Translations under genes and position numbers: made by a program
Shown: piece after piece, positions 18,026 to 27,342 of the stretch
Position numbering within the stretch: position 1 is the first letter of the stretch
Layout: each line of letters opens with the position of its first letter
Assembly: GCF_900155425.1 (NCBI RefSeq)
Contig: NZ_LT700191.1
Location: forward strand, 793,918 to 857,917
DNA: 64,000 bases
Reading direction: 5' to 3'
DNA from: Parabacteroides massiliensis
Lineage (GTDB): Bacteria; Bacteroidota; Bacteroidia; Bacteroidales; Tannerellaceae
The notes under the pieces: generated by a model
What the model was told of the DNA's origin: nothing
The model's database searches: none
The model's input: the letters and a program-made list of their open reading frames with translations, nothing else

Positions 18026-18835
18026 ATGGGAACTAAAAAAACAAATAATAAAAAATCATACAACGGCATCTCCGCAGCCATCGTAATTTTGACCTGCTTC
18101 ATCATTGCCGTTTGTTTTTACAGATTCGTCCTGGGCAACCCTGCGAACTTCATGGACAACAATCCTGCCAACCATCCGCTGCCCGGCAACTACTTCGGGA
18201 CGGTATATAAAGGCGGCTACATTGTTCCGGTCGTCATCACCTTGTTCCTCACCGTCGTTACTCTGAGCATCGAGCGCCTGATCGCCATCAGCCGTTCCAA
18301 AGGGAAAAAGAATCTGGTCGGCTTCGTACAGATGATCAAAAAATATCTGGAAGAAGGCAACCTCGATGCCGCCCGTAAACTGTGTGGCGAACAGAAAGGC
18401 TCCGTTGCAAATGTCGTCAATGCAGCCTTGTCGCGCTACAGCGATGTGGAGAGTTCTTCCGGGCAGACCAAAGAACAAAAAATACTGATTATTCAAAAAG
18501 AGATTGAAGAGAGCACCGCCCTCGAACTGCCTTCGATGGAGCAGAACCTTCCGGTCATCGCCACGATCTCCACGTTGGGAACCCTGTTCGGACTATTGGG
18601 AACCGTGTTAGGCATGATCCGTTCGTTCGCCGCTTTGGCCAACGCCGGCGCACCAGACTCCGTAGCCCTGTCCACCGGTATATCCGAAGCTTTGGTCAAC
18701 ACCGCATTAGGTATCGCCACCGGTGCACTGGCCATCATCTCATACAACTACTTCACCAGTAAAATAGACAATATCACCTACGCTATTGATGAAATAGGTT
18801 TCTCCATCGTACAGACGTTCGCCGCTAAACATTAA
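18026..18835 (+). CDS. MotA/TolQ/ExbB proton channel subunit
   Basis: This 269-residue inner-membrane protein begins with a TM helix (about 15-35), has a second near 65-85, a long cytoplasmic segment, and paired helices at about 175-200 and 220-245. The family signature is ELPSMEQNLPVIATISTLGTLFGLLGTVLGM and TGISEALVNTALGI. ExbB forms the pentameric stator that, with ExbD, turns proton flow into force on TonB. It heads a tight six-gene operon (two ExbD, TonB, PstS-like, TPR). The ATG at 18026 follows an AT-rich leader; an REP-like repeat lies 75 bases upstream. Confidence 0.95.
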   Translation: MGTKKTNNKKSYNGISAAIVILTCFIIAVCFYRFVLGNPANFMDNNPANHPLPGNYFGTVYKGGYIVPVVITLFLTVVTLSIERLIAISRSKGKKNLVGFVQMIKKYLEEGNLDAARKLCGEQKGSVANVVNAALSRYSDVESSSGQTKEQKILIIQKEIEESTALELPSMEQNLPVIATISTLGTLFGLLGTVLGMIRSFAALANAGAPDSVALSTGISEALVNTALGIATGALAIISYNYFTSKIDNITYAIDEIGFSIVQTFAAKH

Positions 18836-18840
18836 GTCTT

Positions 18841-19449
18841 ATGCCTAAGCTGATAGTAAAACGTAAAAGCACATTCATCGACATGACGGCGATGAGTGAT
18901 GTCACCGTGTTGCTGCTTACTTTCTTCATGCTGACGTCCACCTTTATACAGAAAGAACCAGTGGTGGTTACCACCCCTTCGTCCGTCTCTGAGATCAAGA
19001 TACCGGAAACGAACATCCTGTCCATCCTGGTGGACCCCGACGGGAAAGTATTCATGAGCCTGGACAAGCAGGAAGACAAGGCGAACGTCCTGAAATTGTT
19101 GGGAAAAGATTTCGGCATCAATTTCACGGACAAAGAAGTGTATGACTTCAGCCTGCAACCTTCCTTCGGTGTCCCCATCCAGAACATGCAGGAGTTCCTC
19201 GGCATGCCGTCCGGCAAACAGGACCGACTGATGAAGGATTACGGTATTCCCACCGACAGCACCGACAACCAGTTCAAACTCTGGGTGCAACATGCACGGG
19301 AAGTGAACCGTAACCTCGTCATCGCCATCAAGGCGGACCAAGACACTCCCTATCCGAAGATTAAGAACATCATGAACACATTGCAGGACCTTCGAGAGAA
19401 CCGGTATAATTTGATTACCTCGCTCAAAAAGATGCCTGACAATGTCTAA
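18841..19449 (+). CDS. ExbD/TolR biopolymer transport protein (first copy)
   Basis: This 202-residue protein has a short cytoplasmic N-terminus, a single TM helix (about 16-40) containing the protonatable Asp in AMSDVTVLLLTFFML, and a periplasmic domain. It is longer than E. coli ExbD (141 residues), with an insertion of about 50 residues in the periplasmic part. It pairs with ExbB five bases upstream and with a second ExbD 14 bases downstream. Two ExbD genes per motor is a common Bacteroidota arrangement and implies a heteromeric ExbD pair. Confidence 0.95.
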   Translation: MPKLIVKRKSTFIDMTAMSDVTVLLLTFFMLTSTFIQKEPVVVTTPSSVSEIKIPETNILSILVDPDGKVFMSLDKQEDKANVLKLLGKDFGINFTDKEVYDFSLQPSFGVPIQNMQEFLGMPSGKQDRLMKDYGIPTDSTDNQFKLWVQHAREVNRNLVIAIKADQDTPYPKIKNIMNTLQDLRENRYNLITSLKKMPDNV

Positions 19450-19463
19450 CAACGACTAAAGTC

Positions 19464-20129
19464 ATGGCAGAAGTAAATACAGACAAAGAGAAAAACGACG
19501 GAAAGAAAGGCAAACAGAAAAAAATGACCGTCCGCGTGGACTTCACGCCTATGGTGGACATGAACATGTTGCTGATCACTTTCTTCATGCTCTGTACCTC
19601 GCTCAGCAAGCCACAGACAATGGAGATCAGCATGCCGTCGAAAGACCAGGTGACAGAAGCGGAGCAGACAAAAGTCAAAGCCTCCAAAGCCATCACTCTG
19701 TTGCTTGGCGAAGAGGATAAGATATACTACTATTTCGGCGAGCCGGACTACGAACACGTCGAGTCGCTGCAACAGACCGACTACTCGCCTGCCGGACTGC
19801 GCGACATCCTGCTGGAACGGAATTTCGATGTCGTCAGCCAAATGAAGGAGCTCAAGTTGAAAAGACTCAACAAGGAAATTTCCGAAGACGATTTCAAGAA
19901 GCAGGCCACTGAGATAAAAGGTTCCAAAGACGCTCCCGTCGTCCTGATAAAAGCGACCGACGAGGCCTCTTACCGGAATCTGGTAGATGCACTGGATGAA
20001 ATGCAGATATGCAATATCGGCAAATACGCAATCGTGGATATCACGGATGGAGATAAATTTTTGATCGACAACCTGAAGAGCGGCGGTGAGCTGACCCGAC
20101 AGATTGCCCGGTCCAACCCTAAAAAATGA
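19464..20129 (+). CDS. ExbD/TolR biopolymer transport protein (second copy)
   Basis: This 221-residue protein has a lysine-rich cytoplasmic N-terminus, then a TM helix with the conserved Asp in DFTPMVDMNMLLITFFML. The periplasmic region carries a charged insert (MKELKLKRLNKEISEDDFKK) before a C-terminal domain ending near LVDALDEMQICNIGKYAIVD, which is the ExbD/TolR fold. The sequence clearly differs from the first copy, so this is an old duplication. The stop overlaps the TonB start by 4 bases. Confidence 0.95.
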   Translation: MAEVNTDKEKNDGKKGKQKKMTVRVDFTPMVDMNMLLITFFMLCTSLSKPQTMEISMPSKDQVTEAEQTKVKASKAITLLLGEEDKIYYYFGEPDYEHVESLQQTDYSPAGLRDILLERNFDVVSQMKELKLKRLNKEISEDDFKKQATEIKGSKDAPVVLIKATDEASYRNLVDALDEMQICNIGKYAIVDITDGDKFLIDNLKSGGELTRQIARSNPKK

Positions 20130-20953
20130 AGGTCATGCTAAAGAATATAAACTTGAATTCGCCGGAATGGTGCGAATTGGTCTTCACCGGAAAGAATAAA
20201 GAATACGGTGCCTACGAATTACGCAAGACTTCTTCTTCCCGCCACCTCCGCGCCCTGCTGGTCGTAGTGGCCGGGGCGGTCCTGATCATGGCATTGCCGG
20301 TCATCATCAAGTCGGTCGTACCGCAACAAGCAAAGGAGCAAGTATTGGAAGTGACTGCTCTCTCCGATCTGAAGATGGAAACGAAAGTGCCGGAAGAAAA
20401 CATCGTGCGCAACATCGAAGCCCCTCCCCCGCCCAAATTGAAGAGTAGCATCAAGTTCACCCCGCCCGTCATCAAAGCAGACAAAGAGGTGAACGACAAT
20501 GATGAGATCAAGACACAGGAAGAACTGACAACCTCGAAGATGGCGATCTCGGTTGCCGACGTTCAGGGGACGGACAGTGAAGACGCGATCGACATCGCCG
20601 ACCTGAAAGACAACAAGGAGGTTATCCAGGAAGAGACGAAACCTTACACAGCTGTCGAACAGATGCCGGAATATCCCGGTGGCACGACAGAGTTGTTGAA
20701 GTTCATTGCCGAACACTTGAGATATCCGGTTTTTGCTGCCGAACAAGGCATACAGGGGATTGTCACGATCCGCTTCGTGGTCAGTCCAGATGGAGAAGTG
20801 ACGGATATACAAATCCTCCGCAAGCTGGACCCGACGTGTGACAGGGAAGCTGTACGGGTAATCAAATCACTCCCGAAATGGATGCCTGGCAAGCAAAACG
20901 GCAAGGCCGTACCTGTCTACTTCACGCTACCGGTACGGTTTAAACTACAATGA
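20126..20953 (+). CDS. TonB-family energy transducer
   Basis: This 275-residue protein has a cytoplasmic N-terminus of the Bacteroidota type (LVFTGKNKEYGAYELRK), one TM helix (about 41-65), a proline-rich periplasmic linker (EAPPPPKLK) and a C-terminal TonB domain (about 190-275; YPGG, YPVFAAEQGIQG, RFVVSPDG, VPVYFTLPVRFKL). It carries proton-motive energy from ExbBD to outer-membrane TonB-dependent (SusC-like) transporters. The start overlaps the second ExbD stop by 4 bases. With many TonB paralogues expected in such genomes, its specific transporters are unknown. Confidence 0.95.
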   Translation: MKVMLKNINLNSPEWCELVFTGKNKEYGAYELRKTSSSRHLRALLVVVAGAVLIMALPVIIKSVVPQQAKEQVLEVTALSDLKMETKVPEENIVRNIEAPPPPKLKSSIKFTPPVIKADKEVNDNDEIKTQEELTTSKMAISVADVQGTDSEDAIDIADLKDNKEVIQEETKPYTAVEQMPEYPGGTTELLKFIAEHLRYPVFAAEQGIQGIVTIRFVVSPDGEVTDIQILRKLDPTCDREAVRVIKSLPKWMPGKQNGKAVPVYFTLPVRFKLQ

Positions 20954-21008
20954 CCATGAACCGTGAGTCTTCTATTGAGGATACAGATTCTATAAATACA
21001 GAAATAAT

Positions 21009-21941
21009 ATGAAACGGACTATTATCTTCTCTTTCTTAGCCGTTACGTTTTTAGCAGCTTGCAACTCTAAAGACCGGACGGAGCCTGACGACACTCCCAC
21101 AAGTGGCGTGATAACGATTGCGGTGGATGAATCGCTCGCTCCGATCGTACAGGAGGAGATCGCCGTATTCGAAAGCATCTACAAAGAAGCGGGTATCGTT
21201 CCCCGATTTTCCGGCGAGACGGAGACAATCAACCGGCTACTTCACGACAGTACCTGGCTGGCCATAACCACCCGCCCTCTGACACCGGAGGAAACGGCCT
21301 ACATGAACCAAAAGAAGCTGTTTCCGAAAGCCGTCAAGGTAGCGACCGATGCGATCGCTTTGATCATCAATCGGCAAAACCGGGACTCGTTGATCGGGAT
21401 GCCCGCTTTGAAGGACATCCTGACCGGCAAGATACGTAACTGGGACGAGCTGTCGCCTCGTAATCCGTCCACACCGATCGAGGTGGTGTTCGACAATCCA
21501 AACTCGAGCACGGTACGGTATGCGATCGACTCGATCTGCGGCGGTGAGAAACTTAGCGGACACCTACAGGCGGAACAAAGCAACCGGGCGGTACTCGATT
21601 ATGTCTCGAAAACACCGGGGGCGCTCGGTATTGTCGGGGTCAACAGGGTCAGTAACCCGGCCGATTCCACAAGTATGAGCTTTATCGACAATATCCGTGT
21701 GATGGCTGTCAGCCGTTACCAGGAGGCGACTCCTGCAAACAGCTTCAAGCCTTACCAGGCTTATATCGCTTTAGGCGATTATCCAATGACACGGCCTGTC
21801 TACCTGCTTCTTTCCGAACCCCGGATGGGGCTGGCTTCAGGTTTCACATCCTTTGTGGCAGGCGACCGCGGACAACGGATCATCCTCAAATCGGGATTAC
21901 TCCCGGCTACACAGCCGCTACGGATTGTAAACATCAAATAA
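21009..21941 (+). CDS. PstS-like substrate-binding lipoprotein
   Basis: This 310-residue lipoprotein has a lipobox LAAC (Cys at about 18), followed by a periplasmic-binding-protein fold of the PstS class (SGVITIAVDESLAPIVQEEI, MPALKDILTGKIRNWDEL, STPIEVVFDNPNSSTVRYAI). The usual phosphate ABC transporter genes (pstC, pstA, pstB) are absent. Its fixed place in a Ton-type motor operon argues for a different role, perhaps a structural or sensing part of the complex; that is inference. It starts 55 bases after the TonB gene and ends 13 bases before the TPR gene. Confidence 0.88.
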   Translation: MKRTIIFSFLAVTFLAACNSKDRTEPDDTPTSGVITIAVDESLAPIVQEEIAVFESIYKEAGIVPRFSGETETINRLLHDSTWLAITTRPLTPEETAYMNQKKLFPKAVKVATDAIALIINRQNRDSLIGMPALKDILTGKIRNWDELSPRNPSTPIEVVFDNPNSSTVRYAIDSICGGEKLSGHLQAEQSNRAVLDYVSKTPGALGIVGVNRVSNPADSTSMSFIDNIRVMAVSRYQEATPANSFKPYQAYIALGDYPMTRPVYLLLSEPRMGLASGFTSFVAGDRGQRIILKSGLLPATQPLRIVNIK

Positions 21942-21954
21942 ACGCTATATTCGT

Positions 21955-23541
21955 ATGACACGCAACTTCTATATCTTCATCATCTGCCTGTTGGCCAACA
22001 TCGCTTATGCAGACAATAATTCCGGCATTGATTTTTACAAGGTCGGTGAACCGGACATCGCCCAAAAGCTGTTCGAAGAACAACTAAACAGTTCTCCTGC
22101 CGAAAAGGCGGTAGCACTCTATTATATAGGCGAGATCGCTTTCGATACCGGACGGCCGGCAGAGGCACTCGACTATTACAAACAGGGATGGGAAACCAAT
22201 CCCGAATATGCCTTCAATAAAGTGGGTGAAGGGAAAATCCTGTTGAAGACAGACAGGCCGGCAGCCGAGAAAGCATTCGCCGCCGCGGTCAAGGTCAACA
22301 AGAAAAACGCAGAGACCTATGTTGCCATCGCCTCCGCCTACTCGACCAACGGTATGGAGGCTGAGGCCGCAACCTCCCTTGAAAACGCCCGAAAACTGAA
22401 TCCGAACGCTCCTGCCATCTTTCTCTACGAAGGCGACCGTTTGTTAGCACAAAACAAGCCGGGAGATGCCGCCGGCAAATACGAACAGGCGATTCATTCC
22501 GATCCGGACTGCCGGATCGCCTACATCCGGTATGCCGAAGTTTATCAGGGTGTGACTCCTTTTCTCTCCATCGAAATGCTGCAGAAGGTTTTAGCGAACC
22601 ATCCGGAGTTCCTGCTCGCCAAGCGCACATTGGGAAATATCTATTCTTTGCAGGGCGCCTATGACAAAGCGGCCGAGGCTTACGCCCAATATATGGCCGG
22701 TGGGTTATACTCCGTAACCGACCTGGTCCATTATGCTTCCGCCCTGTTTTTCGACAAACAGCATGGCAAAGCGGCCGAAGTGCTCGTCAAAGGCAAGGCT
22801 ATGACCCCGGACAATTTCTTGCTGAAACGTCTCAGTTTCTACAATGCTTGCGAGACCGGCAAATATCAGGAGGGACTGGACGAGGCGGTTGCTTTCTTCC
22901 AAACCTCGGACGGCAAATTTATCTGGCAGGATTATCTATATTACGGCCGCTTGCTGAACGAAGCCAGGCAGTATGACCAATCTTTAACCGCTTTGCTGCA
23001 GGCACAAGCTCTTTGCGACAGCAACGCGCACCCCGAAATATACAAGGATATCGCCAACGTCAGCCTGAAGAACGGAAACGACAATGCGGCAATCGAGGCT
23101 TATACAAAATATATCGAACAGATAGGCGAAACAGCAGAGGCTGCTGATTTCTATCAATTAGGAAAATATTACTACGGGGCTGCCGTCAAGGACAGTACGC
23201 TCGCTACCGGTTATCTGGCAAAAGCCGACAGTCTCTTCGCCATCGTAAAGGAGCGCGTGCCGTCAAGTCCTTTAGGCCTCCTGTGGCAGGCCCGTACCCA
23301 TTCGCTACTGGACCCGGAAACGGAGAATGGGCTGGCTAAACCATACTACGAAGCATGTATCCCGATGTTCGAAAAGAATCAGGATAAATACCGGAAGGAA
23401 CTGGCCGAATGTTACCGCTACCTGGGCTATTATTATTATCTCAGGCAGGAGATGGACTGTTCGAAACTGTACTGGAATAAGCTCCTCGCCATCAACCCCT
23501 CCGACCAAATGGCTTTAGAAGCACTGAAAAACATCAAATAG
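21955..23541 (+). CDS. Exported TPR-repeat protein
   Basis: This 528-residue protein has a signal peptide (about 1-19, ending AYA) and then tetratricopeptide repeats almost throughout, e.g. EKAVALYYIGEIAFDTGRPAEALDYYKQGW and AYDKAAEAYAQYM. It is probably a periplasmic scaffold. It is the last gene of the ExbB-ExbD-ExbD-TonB-PstS operon, 13 bases after the PstS-like gene. The same gene order is familiar from other Bacteroidales, so the TPR protein is likely part of the same machine. Two hairpins follow the stop. Confidence 0.9.
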   Translation: MTRNFYIFIICLLANIAYADNNSGIDFYKVGEPDIAQKLFEEQLNSSPAEKAVALYYIGEIAFDTGRPAEALDYYKQGWETNPEYAFNKVGEGKILLKTDRPAAEKAFAAAVKVNKKNAETYVAIASAYSTNGMEAEAATSLENARKLNPNAPAIFLYEGDRLLAQNKPGDAAGKYEQAIHSDPDCRIAYIRYAEVYQGVTPFLSIEMLQKVLANHPEFLLAKRTLGNIYSLQGAYDKAAEAYAQYMAGGLYSVTDLVHYASALFFDKQHGKAAEVLVKGKAMTPDNFLLKRLSFYNACETGKYQEGLDEAVAFFQTSDGKFIWQDYLYYGRLLNEARQYDQSLTALLQAQALCDSNAHPEIYKDIANVSLKNGNDNAAIEAYTKYIEQIGETAEAADFYQLGKYYYGAAVKDSTLATGYLAKADSLFAIVKERVPSSPLGLLWQARTHSLLDPETENGLAKPYYEACIPMFEKNQDKYRKELAECYRYLGYYYYLRQEMDCSKLYWNKLLAINPSDQMALEALKNIK

Positions 23542-23573
23542 GACCTTTTTCTCTCTCTTCATATTTTTTTTCG

Positions 23574-23613
23574 CCCTGGCATATCACTTAATCGACCTTT
23601 CGGTATGCCGGGG
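23574..23613 (+). terminator. Hairpin after the Ton operon
   Basis: CCCTGGCATA (23574-23583) pairs with TATGCCGGGG (23604-23613), a 10-bp stem with a 20-base loop, 33 bases after the TPR stop. The following T tract is poor, so this may be a 3'-protecting hairpin rather than the main terminator. Confidence 0.5.
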
Positions 23614-23636
23614 CTTACTTTTATAGTACAACTACG

Positions 23637-23676
23637 AAGCCCCTATAACCAAACGATTACAGGGGCTTGTTTTTTG
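23637..23676 (+). terminator. Rho-independent terminator of the Ton operon
   Basis: AAGCCCCT (23637-23644) pairs with AGGGGCTT (23661-23668), with a 16-base loop and a GTTTTTTG tail. This is the stronger of the two hairpins after the TPR gene. Confidence 0.8.
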
Positions 23677-23871
23677 TCTGCCTCCGGTCTTCACAGAGGG
23701 AAGGGCAGAAGATCTTTTTATAATTTCATTAACTTTAGTATTAATATTCACCGCATGTTCTCCCTCACGGGGTAATTGGACATTTCCAAGCAATCCGGTT
23801 ACAAGACCGACTAACTATCCGGAAAACACCGCACGATGATATTCTGAATTATTTGATTATAAAATGTCAAA
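23677..23871. other. Gene-free stretch between convergent terminators
   Basis: There is no open frame with family resemblance here. The stretch separates the Ton operon terminator from the hairpin belonging to the convergent DUF6383 gene. I see no repeat or regulatory pattern. Confidence 0.5.
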
Positions 23872-23912
23872 TGTCTGTAAGGGCAACTCACGAACCGCCC
23901 TTACGACAGACA
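23872..23912 (-). terminator. Hairpin downstream of the DUF6383 gene
   Basis: The stem GTAAGGGC/GCCCTTAC, extended by TGTCT/AGACA after a small bulge, lies 18 to 58 bases past the stop of the minus-strand surface-protein gene. The tail on that strand is only moderately T-rich, so termination efficiency is uncertain. Confidence 0.55.
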
Positions 23913-23929
23913 GTATTGTTTTTAAATTG

Positions 23930-26900
23930 TTATTTAACGATAGCTTTTACAGCTGCTTCACCTTCAACAGCAACAACTACCACTCCTGTCGGAACTGCGA
24001 TTGTTACATTGTCAGAAGAGACAACCGTGTTGGCTACCACCTGCCCCAAGATGTTACTTACAACAACTTTCTTGCCTGCAGCACCGGTAATCATCACATT
24101 TCCTTCTCCGGCAATAACTTTTACTTCAGATACTGTTACACCCTCATTTGCAGTAGGGGCCGATTGCGATTCGATAAAGAAACGAACTGCATTCTTTTTA
24201 TCAGCATCCATATAGAAGTAGTTGTTATACTGGCTAACATATTTTTTACCCTGACGAATAACATATTCATCACTGCCATTTCCATCCAGAATAATCTGAT
24301 ATTGGAACTTAGCCAAGTTTCCTTTGATCTTTTTCGGAGCATTATCTTTTTCAGCAACCAATACGGACTTGCCGTCAACCGTAGTACGTAAAGTATCGGA
24401 AGAAACCAGTTCACCGGCCTTGAAGATCAGCTTTGCTTCACCACTTGCCTGATTTTCCATATTGAAACGATAGTTCTTACGAGCTGCATAATAATCTGCA
24501 GAATCTATAGCATTGTACAGGAAGTTGCCACCTTTAGCAATATAGAACGACGGAATATTACGATCCGAATGAACAGTATCAACCCAGAATGTCAAGTCTT
24601 CACCAGCTTCGCTTGCAATAGCCAAACGTGCGTCCTTGTTATCATCCATAGTCATGAAACCACCACGTACCACTTCAATAGAGAGATGTTGCGGAATAGC
24701 TTCCAGACTGACGGCCGGAGTTTCTTCCACCATGAAAGTCTTCAGGCTTGTACTGATCTTGGCAGCCAGATCATAATTCTCTTCAGCATCCCAAGCTGCC
24801 TCTTCGTCATTTTTCACATCTGCAACCTGTGCATATGTTGTGGTCGCAGTCGTAAGTACACTGCTACCATTCTTAATCAGTGAAACAGAGCCATCAAGGT
24901 TATTTTTGATAATGAATTTATCAGCAGTTGCATCTGTCTTTTCGTCCAATTCATAATCAGAAGAGTAAGTCAGGTAATAATCATCGATCTCATCATCAAA
25001 TGCTTTTATTGCATAAGTATAATAAGCTACAGTATCTCTTGTTGTAGAAGTCAAGATACGGCTATCTTTCAGGTAGATGTATTTATTCAATACGTTAACC
25101 GGCTTTTCACTCTTAACCAGCTCAAACTGTGTCATATTGTCTGCATCTACATAAGCGAGGATTTCATCTTTCTGAAGAACACCGTCATCATCTCTCGTTC
25201 CACCCACATAGAAAGCTGTTGCAGCATCATTGTTTTTAGCCAATTCAAATTGAACCAGCCCCATACCGTCTGTTCTATTTACGAACGTTGCGAACTTGTC
25301 TTCTACAGTATACGGAGTCAGGACGATCTTCGTATTTGCCAAATCAACGGATTTGAACTCTACATCTTCATTTGTTGTCGTAGCATCTACCCATTCAACA
25401 TTTACGTTAGTTTGAGTTGCAGGATATACTGTATAAATACCTTCTTTGTTTTCATACAAAGAAATTTCGAACGATTTTTGAGTCTGACGATTTGTGAATG
25501 TGATCGTCTTATCAGTTTTATCGATTGCAGTTACAACAAACTGATACATCGGGTCTGCTTCGTCATATTCGACAGTTGAAGCCAAGGCAAATGCTGAAGC
25601 ATTTTCCATGATGGTCAGATACTGTTTGTATTCTGTTTCATTCTCTTTCTTTTCACCGCTTACAAACTGGATCGTATAGATAGAAGGAGCATCTTCTTTC
25701 TGCAAGAATGCAGCCAGGTCGTCACCATCCATCAACGTTGAATTGGTAGTTGCAAAACTCAATGCATCTGCAACCGTAGTTGTTACCAAATAGTTTTCTT
25801 TCTGATCCGTAACCACACCGATATAGCCATTTTTAGCGTTATGCTTTTCTGTCGGGTTTTTATCGGCAGATACAAACACATGTATATCACTTGCAACAAT
25901 ATTGTAACTTTCCGGAGCTGTCATTGGATCAGGAACTTCAATTGCGAAACATGCATTTCCGACGTAAACTTCATCACCGGAAGAATAGTCATCTGATGTA
26001 CGAGCACCTGTGAAAAAGTTCATTTCAGAACCTTGAACGGTAGTCAATTCATAGCCTACACCATTAGCACGATCAGCCTTGTTAATGTCATAATTGCCTT
26101 TCGGATCGATTGCAAGGAAAGTACATTGATAGAACAACTCTACCATATTCTCTGTAATCTCAACATCTGTTCCATTCAATTCTTCCGGATAAGCTGTTGC
26201 AAAATAAACACCGGCGGGGATAGCCATGTCATTTTCCAAGTCAATATCAGACTTTACATAGAAAGCTTTCAAATTAACCTTCGACAAATTATCATTCTTC
26301 CAAGAGTACTTATTATCAGCCTTGAAATCCAAGTTAAAACCTTCACCTCCCATTACATCGTTCAGAGCAGCAACTTCATCATCCCCCAATGTCTTTGTTT
26401 TAAGTTTACAAAGGATTATTTTACTTCCCGAACTATTAAGAGAAACAGATGCACTAATTTGTAAAGGATTACCCGAACTTACACCCGTATAAAGATACAA
26501 ATCATCTTTCTGATTGAACTGGGAGTCATGGTTATCTGAAGCATCAACAGCAAAACGAGCAAACTGATCTTTCTCTGCATCATGAGAGCTCTTAGAAGCA
26601 TCAGTTATAAGTTGATTGGAATCATCAAATGTCAAATACTTTCCTGTTCCAATGTTTTGCAATGAATACAAATATCCATTAGCTTTACCAAGAGCATCTT
26701 TCTGAGGAGATTCCAAGAAATTCCATGCAGTCTCTTCTAAATCCAATGACTGATCACTGGCAGTTAAGGTCACCCCTGAGTAAGTCAAAGTCTTACCATC
26801 CCCTGAAGCTGTAACTTTCAGCAAAACATCATTTGCTGAAGCCACACCATCATTGTCTACATCTGCAATAACAAAATAAGGACCGCTTTTCCATGTTGCT

Positions 26901-27034
26901 TTAGCTGCAGGATCAGCCACTGTCTCTAATTCAATTCCATTAACAGTAAGGGGAGTTTGAGCCCAAACACTACCACCCAACGAGCTCACAACTAATAAGC
27001 CCGCTGTCAAAAGCGTAGAAATCTTTTTGTTCAT
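23930..27034 (-). CDS. Large exported surface protein with DUF6383 C-terminal domain
   Basis: This 1034-residue secreted protein has a signal peptide (about 1-25, ending VWA). The long central part is acidic, low in cysteine and rich in beta-forming, Asp/Thr/Ala/Val sequence, with recurring lipid/carbohydrate-free repeat-like phrases (e.g. GKYLTFDDSNQ, LVTTTVADAL) but no catalytic motif I recognise. The last 70 residues (from VTVSEVKVIAGEGNVMI to AAVKAIVK, including SNILGQVV) match DUF6383 and resemble a type IX secretion or outer-membrane sorting tail. DUF6383 is, to my knowledge, mainly a Parabacteroides domain. An S-layer or other abundant surface protein is a reasonable guess, unproven. 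About 1 kb of gene-free DNA lies upstream. Confidence 0.85.
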   Translation of the reverse strand: MNKKISTLLTAGLLVVSSLGGSVWAQTPLTVNGIELETVADPAAKATWKSGPYFVIADVDNDGVASANDVLLKVTASGDGKTLTYSGVTLTASDQSLDLEETAWNFLESPQKDALGKANGYLYSLQNIGTGKYLTFDDSNQLITDASKSSHDAEKDQFARFAVDASDNHDSQFNQKDDLYLYTGVSSGNPLQISASVSLNSSGSKIILCKLKTKTLGDDEVAALNDVMGGEGFNLDFKADNKYSWKNDNLSKVNLKAFYVKSDIDLENDMAIPAGVYFATAYPEELNGTDVEITENMVELFYQCTFLAIDPKGNYDINKADRANGVGYELTTVQGSEMNFFTGARTSDDYSSGDEVYVGNACFAIEVPDPMTAPESYNIVASDIHVFVSADKNPTEKHNAKNGYIGVVTDQKENYLVTTTVADALSFATTNSTLMDGDDLAAFLQKEDAPSIYTIQFVSGEKKENETEYKQYLTIMENASAFALASTVEYDEADPMYQFVVTAIDKTDKTITFTNRQTQKSFEISLYENKEGIYTVYPATQTNVNVEWVDATTTNEDVEFKSVDLANTKIVLTPYTVEDKFATFVNRTDGMGLVQFELAKNNDAATAFYVGGTRDDDGVLQKDEILAYVDADNMTQFELVKSEKPVNVLNKYIYLKDSRILTSTTRDTVAYYTYAIKAFDDEIDDYYLTYSSDYELDEKTDATADKFIIKNNLDGSVSLIKNGSSVLTTATTTYAQVADVKNDEEAAWDAEENYDLAAKISTSLKTFMVEETPAVSLEAIPQHLSIEVVRGGFMTMDDNKDARLAIASEAGEDLTFWVDTVHSDRNIPSFYIAKGGNFLYNAIDSADYYAARKNYRFNMENQASGEAKLIFKAGELVSSDTLRTTVDGKSVLVAEKDNAPKKIKGNLAKFQYQIILDGNGSDEYVIRQGKKYVSQYNNYFYMDADKKNAVRFFIESQSAPTANEGVTVSEVKVIAGEGNVMITGAAGKKVVVSNILGQVVANTVVSSDNVTIAVPTGVVVVAVEGEAAVKAIVK

Positions 27035-27144
27035 AATCTAAAATTTAATATTAATAATACTATAATTGAAATATTCGTCCTATTCTATCTATATATGTAC
27101 GCGCATTTATAATGTACACGTGTTAACTTTTGTATCTTGATTGC

Positions 27145-27160
27145 AAAAACGATCGTTTTT
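27145..27160. repeat. 16-bp palindrome, copy 1, upstream of DUF6383 gene
   Basis: This is a perfect palindrome of five A, CGATCG and five T, followed by TTAGCCATTTT. It lies 111 bases upstream of the surface-protein start. Its size and symmetry fit a dimeric regulator's operator. Confidence 0.6.
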
Positions 27161-27328
27161 TTAGCCATTTTTTTTGCCTCTATTTGAGGTTCGTATCGAA
27201 AAGGAGGTTTTTTGTACTTGAATTGCTATCTGATTGATAAGAAAGGATATAGAGATCGGATTTTTTTAGAGAAAAGAGTTGTGGTTTAAAAAAGTATATG
27301 TATTTTTGTACTGTAAAAATGACAAATT

Positions 27329-27342
27329 AAAACGATCGTTTT
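27329..27342. repeat. 14-bp palindrome, copy 2, upstream of DUF6383 gene
   Basis: This is a perfect palindrome AAAACGATCGTTTT, followed by TTTTAGTCATTT. The match to copy 1 continues on its right side (T run, then AGYCATTT), so the two are about 25-base direct repeats 184 bases apart. Confidence 0.6.

Noticed and set aside
18901-20129. Possible assembly duplication of ExbD
   Set aside because: The two ExbD proteins are clearly divergent in sequence and length, and paired ExbD genes are normal in this phylum.
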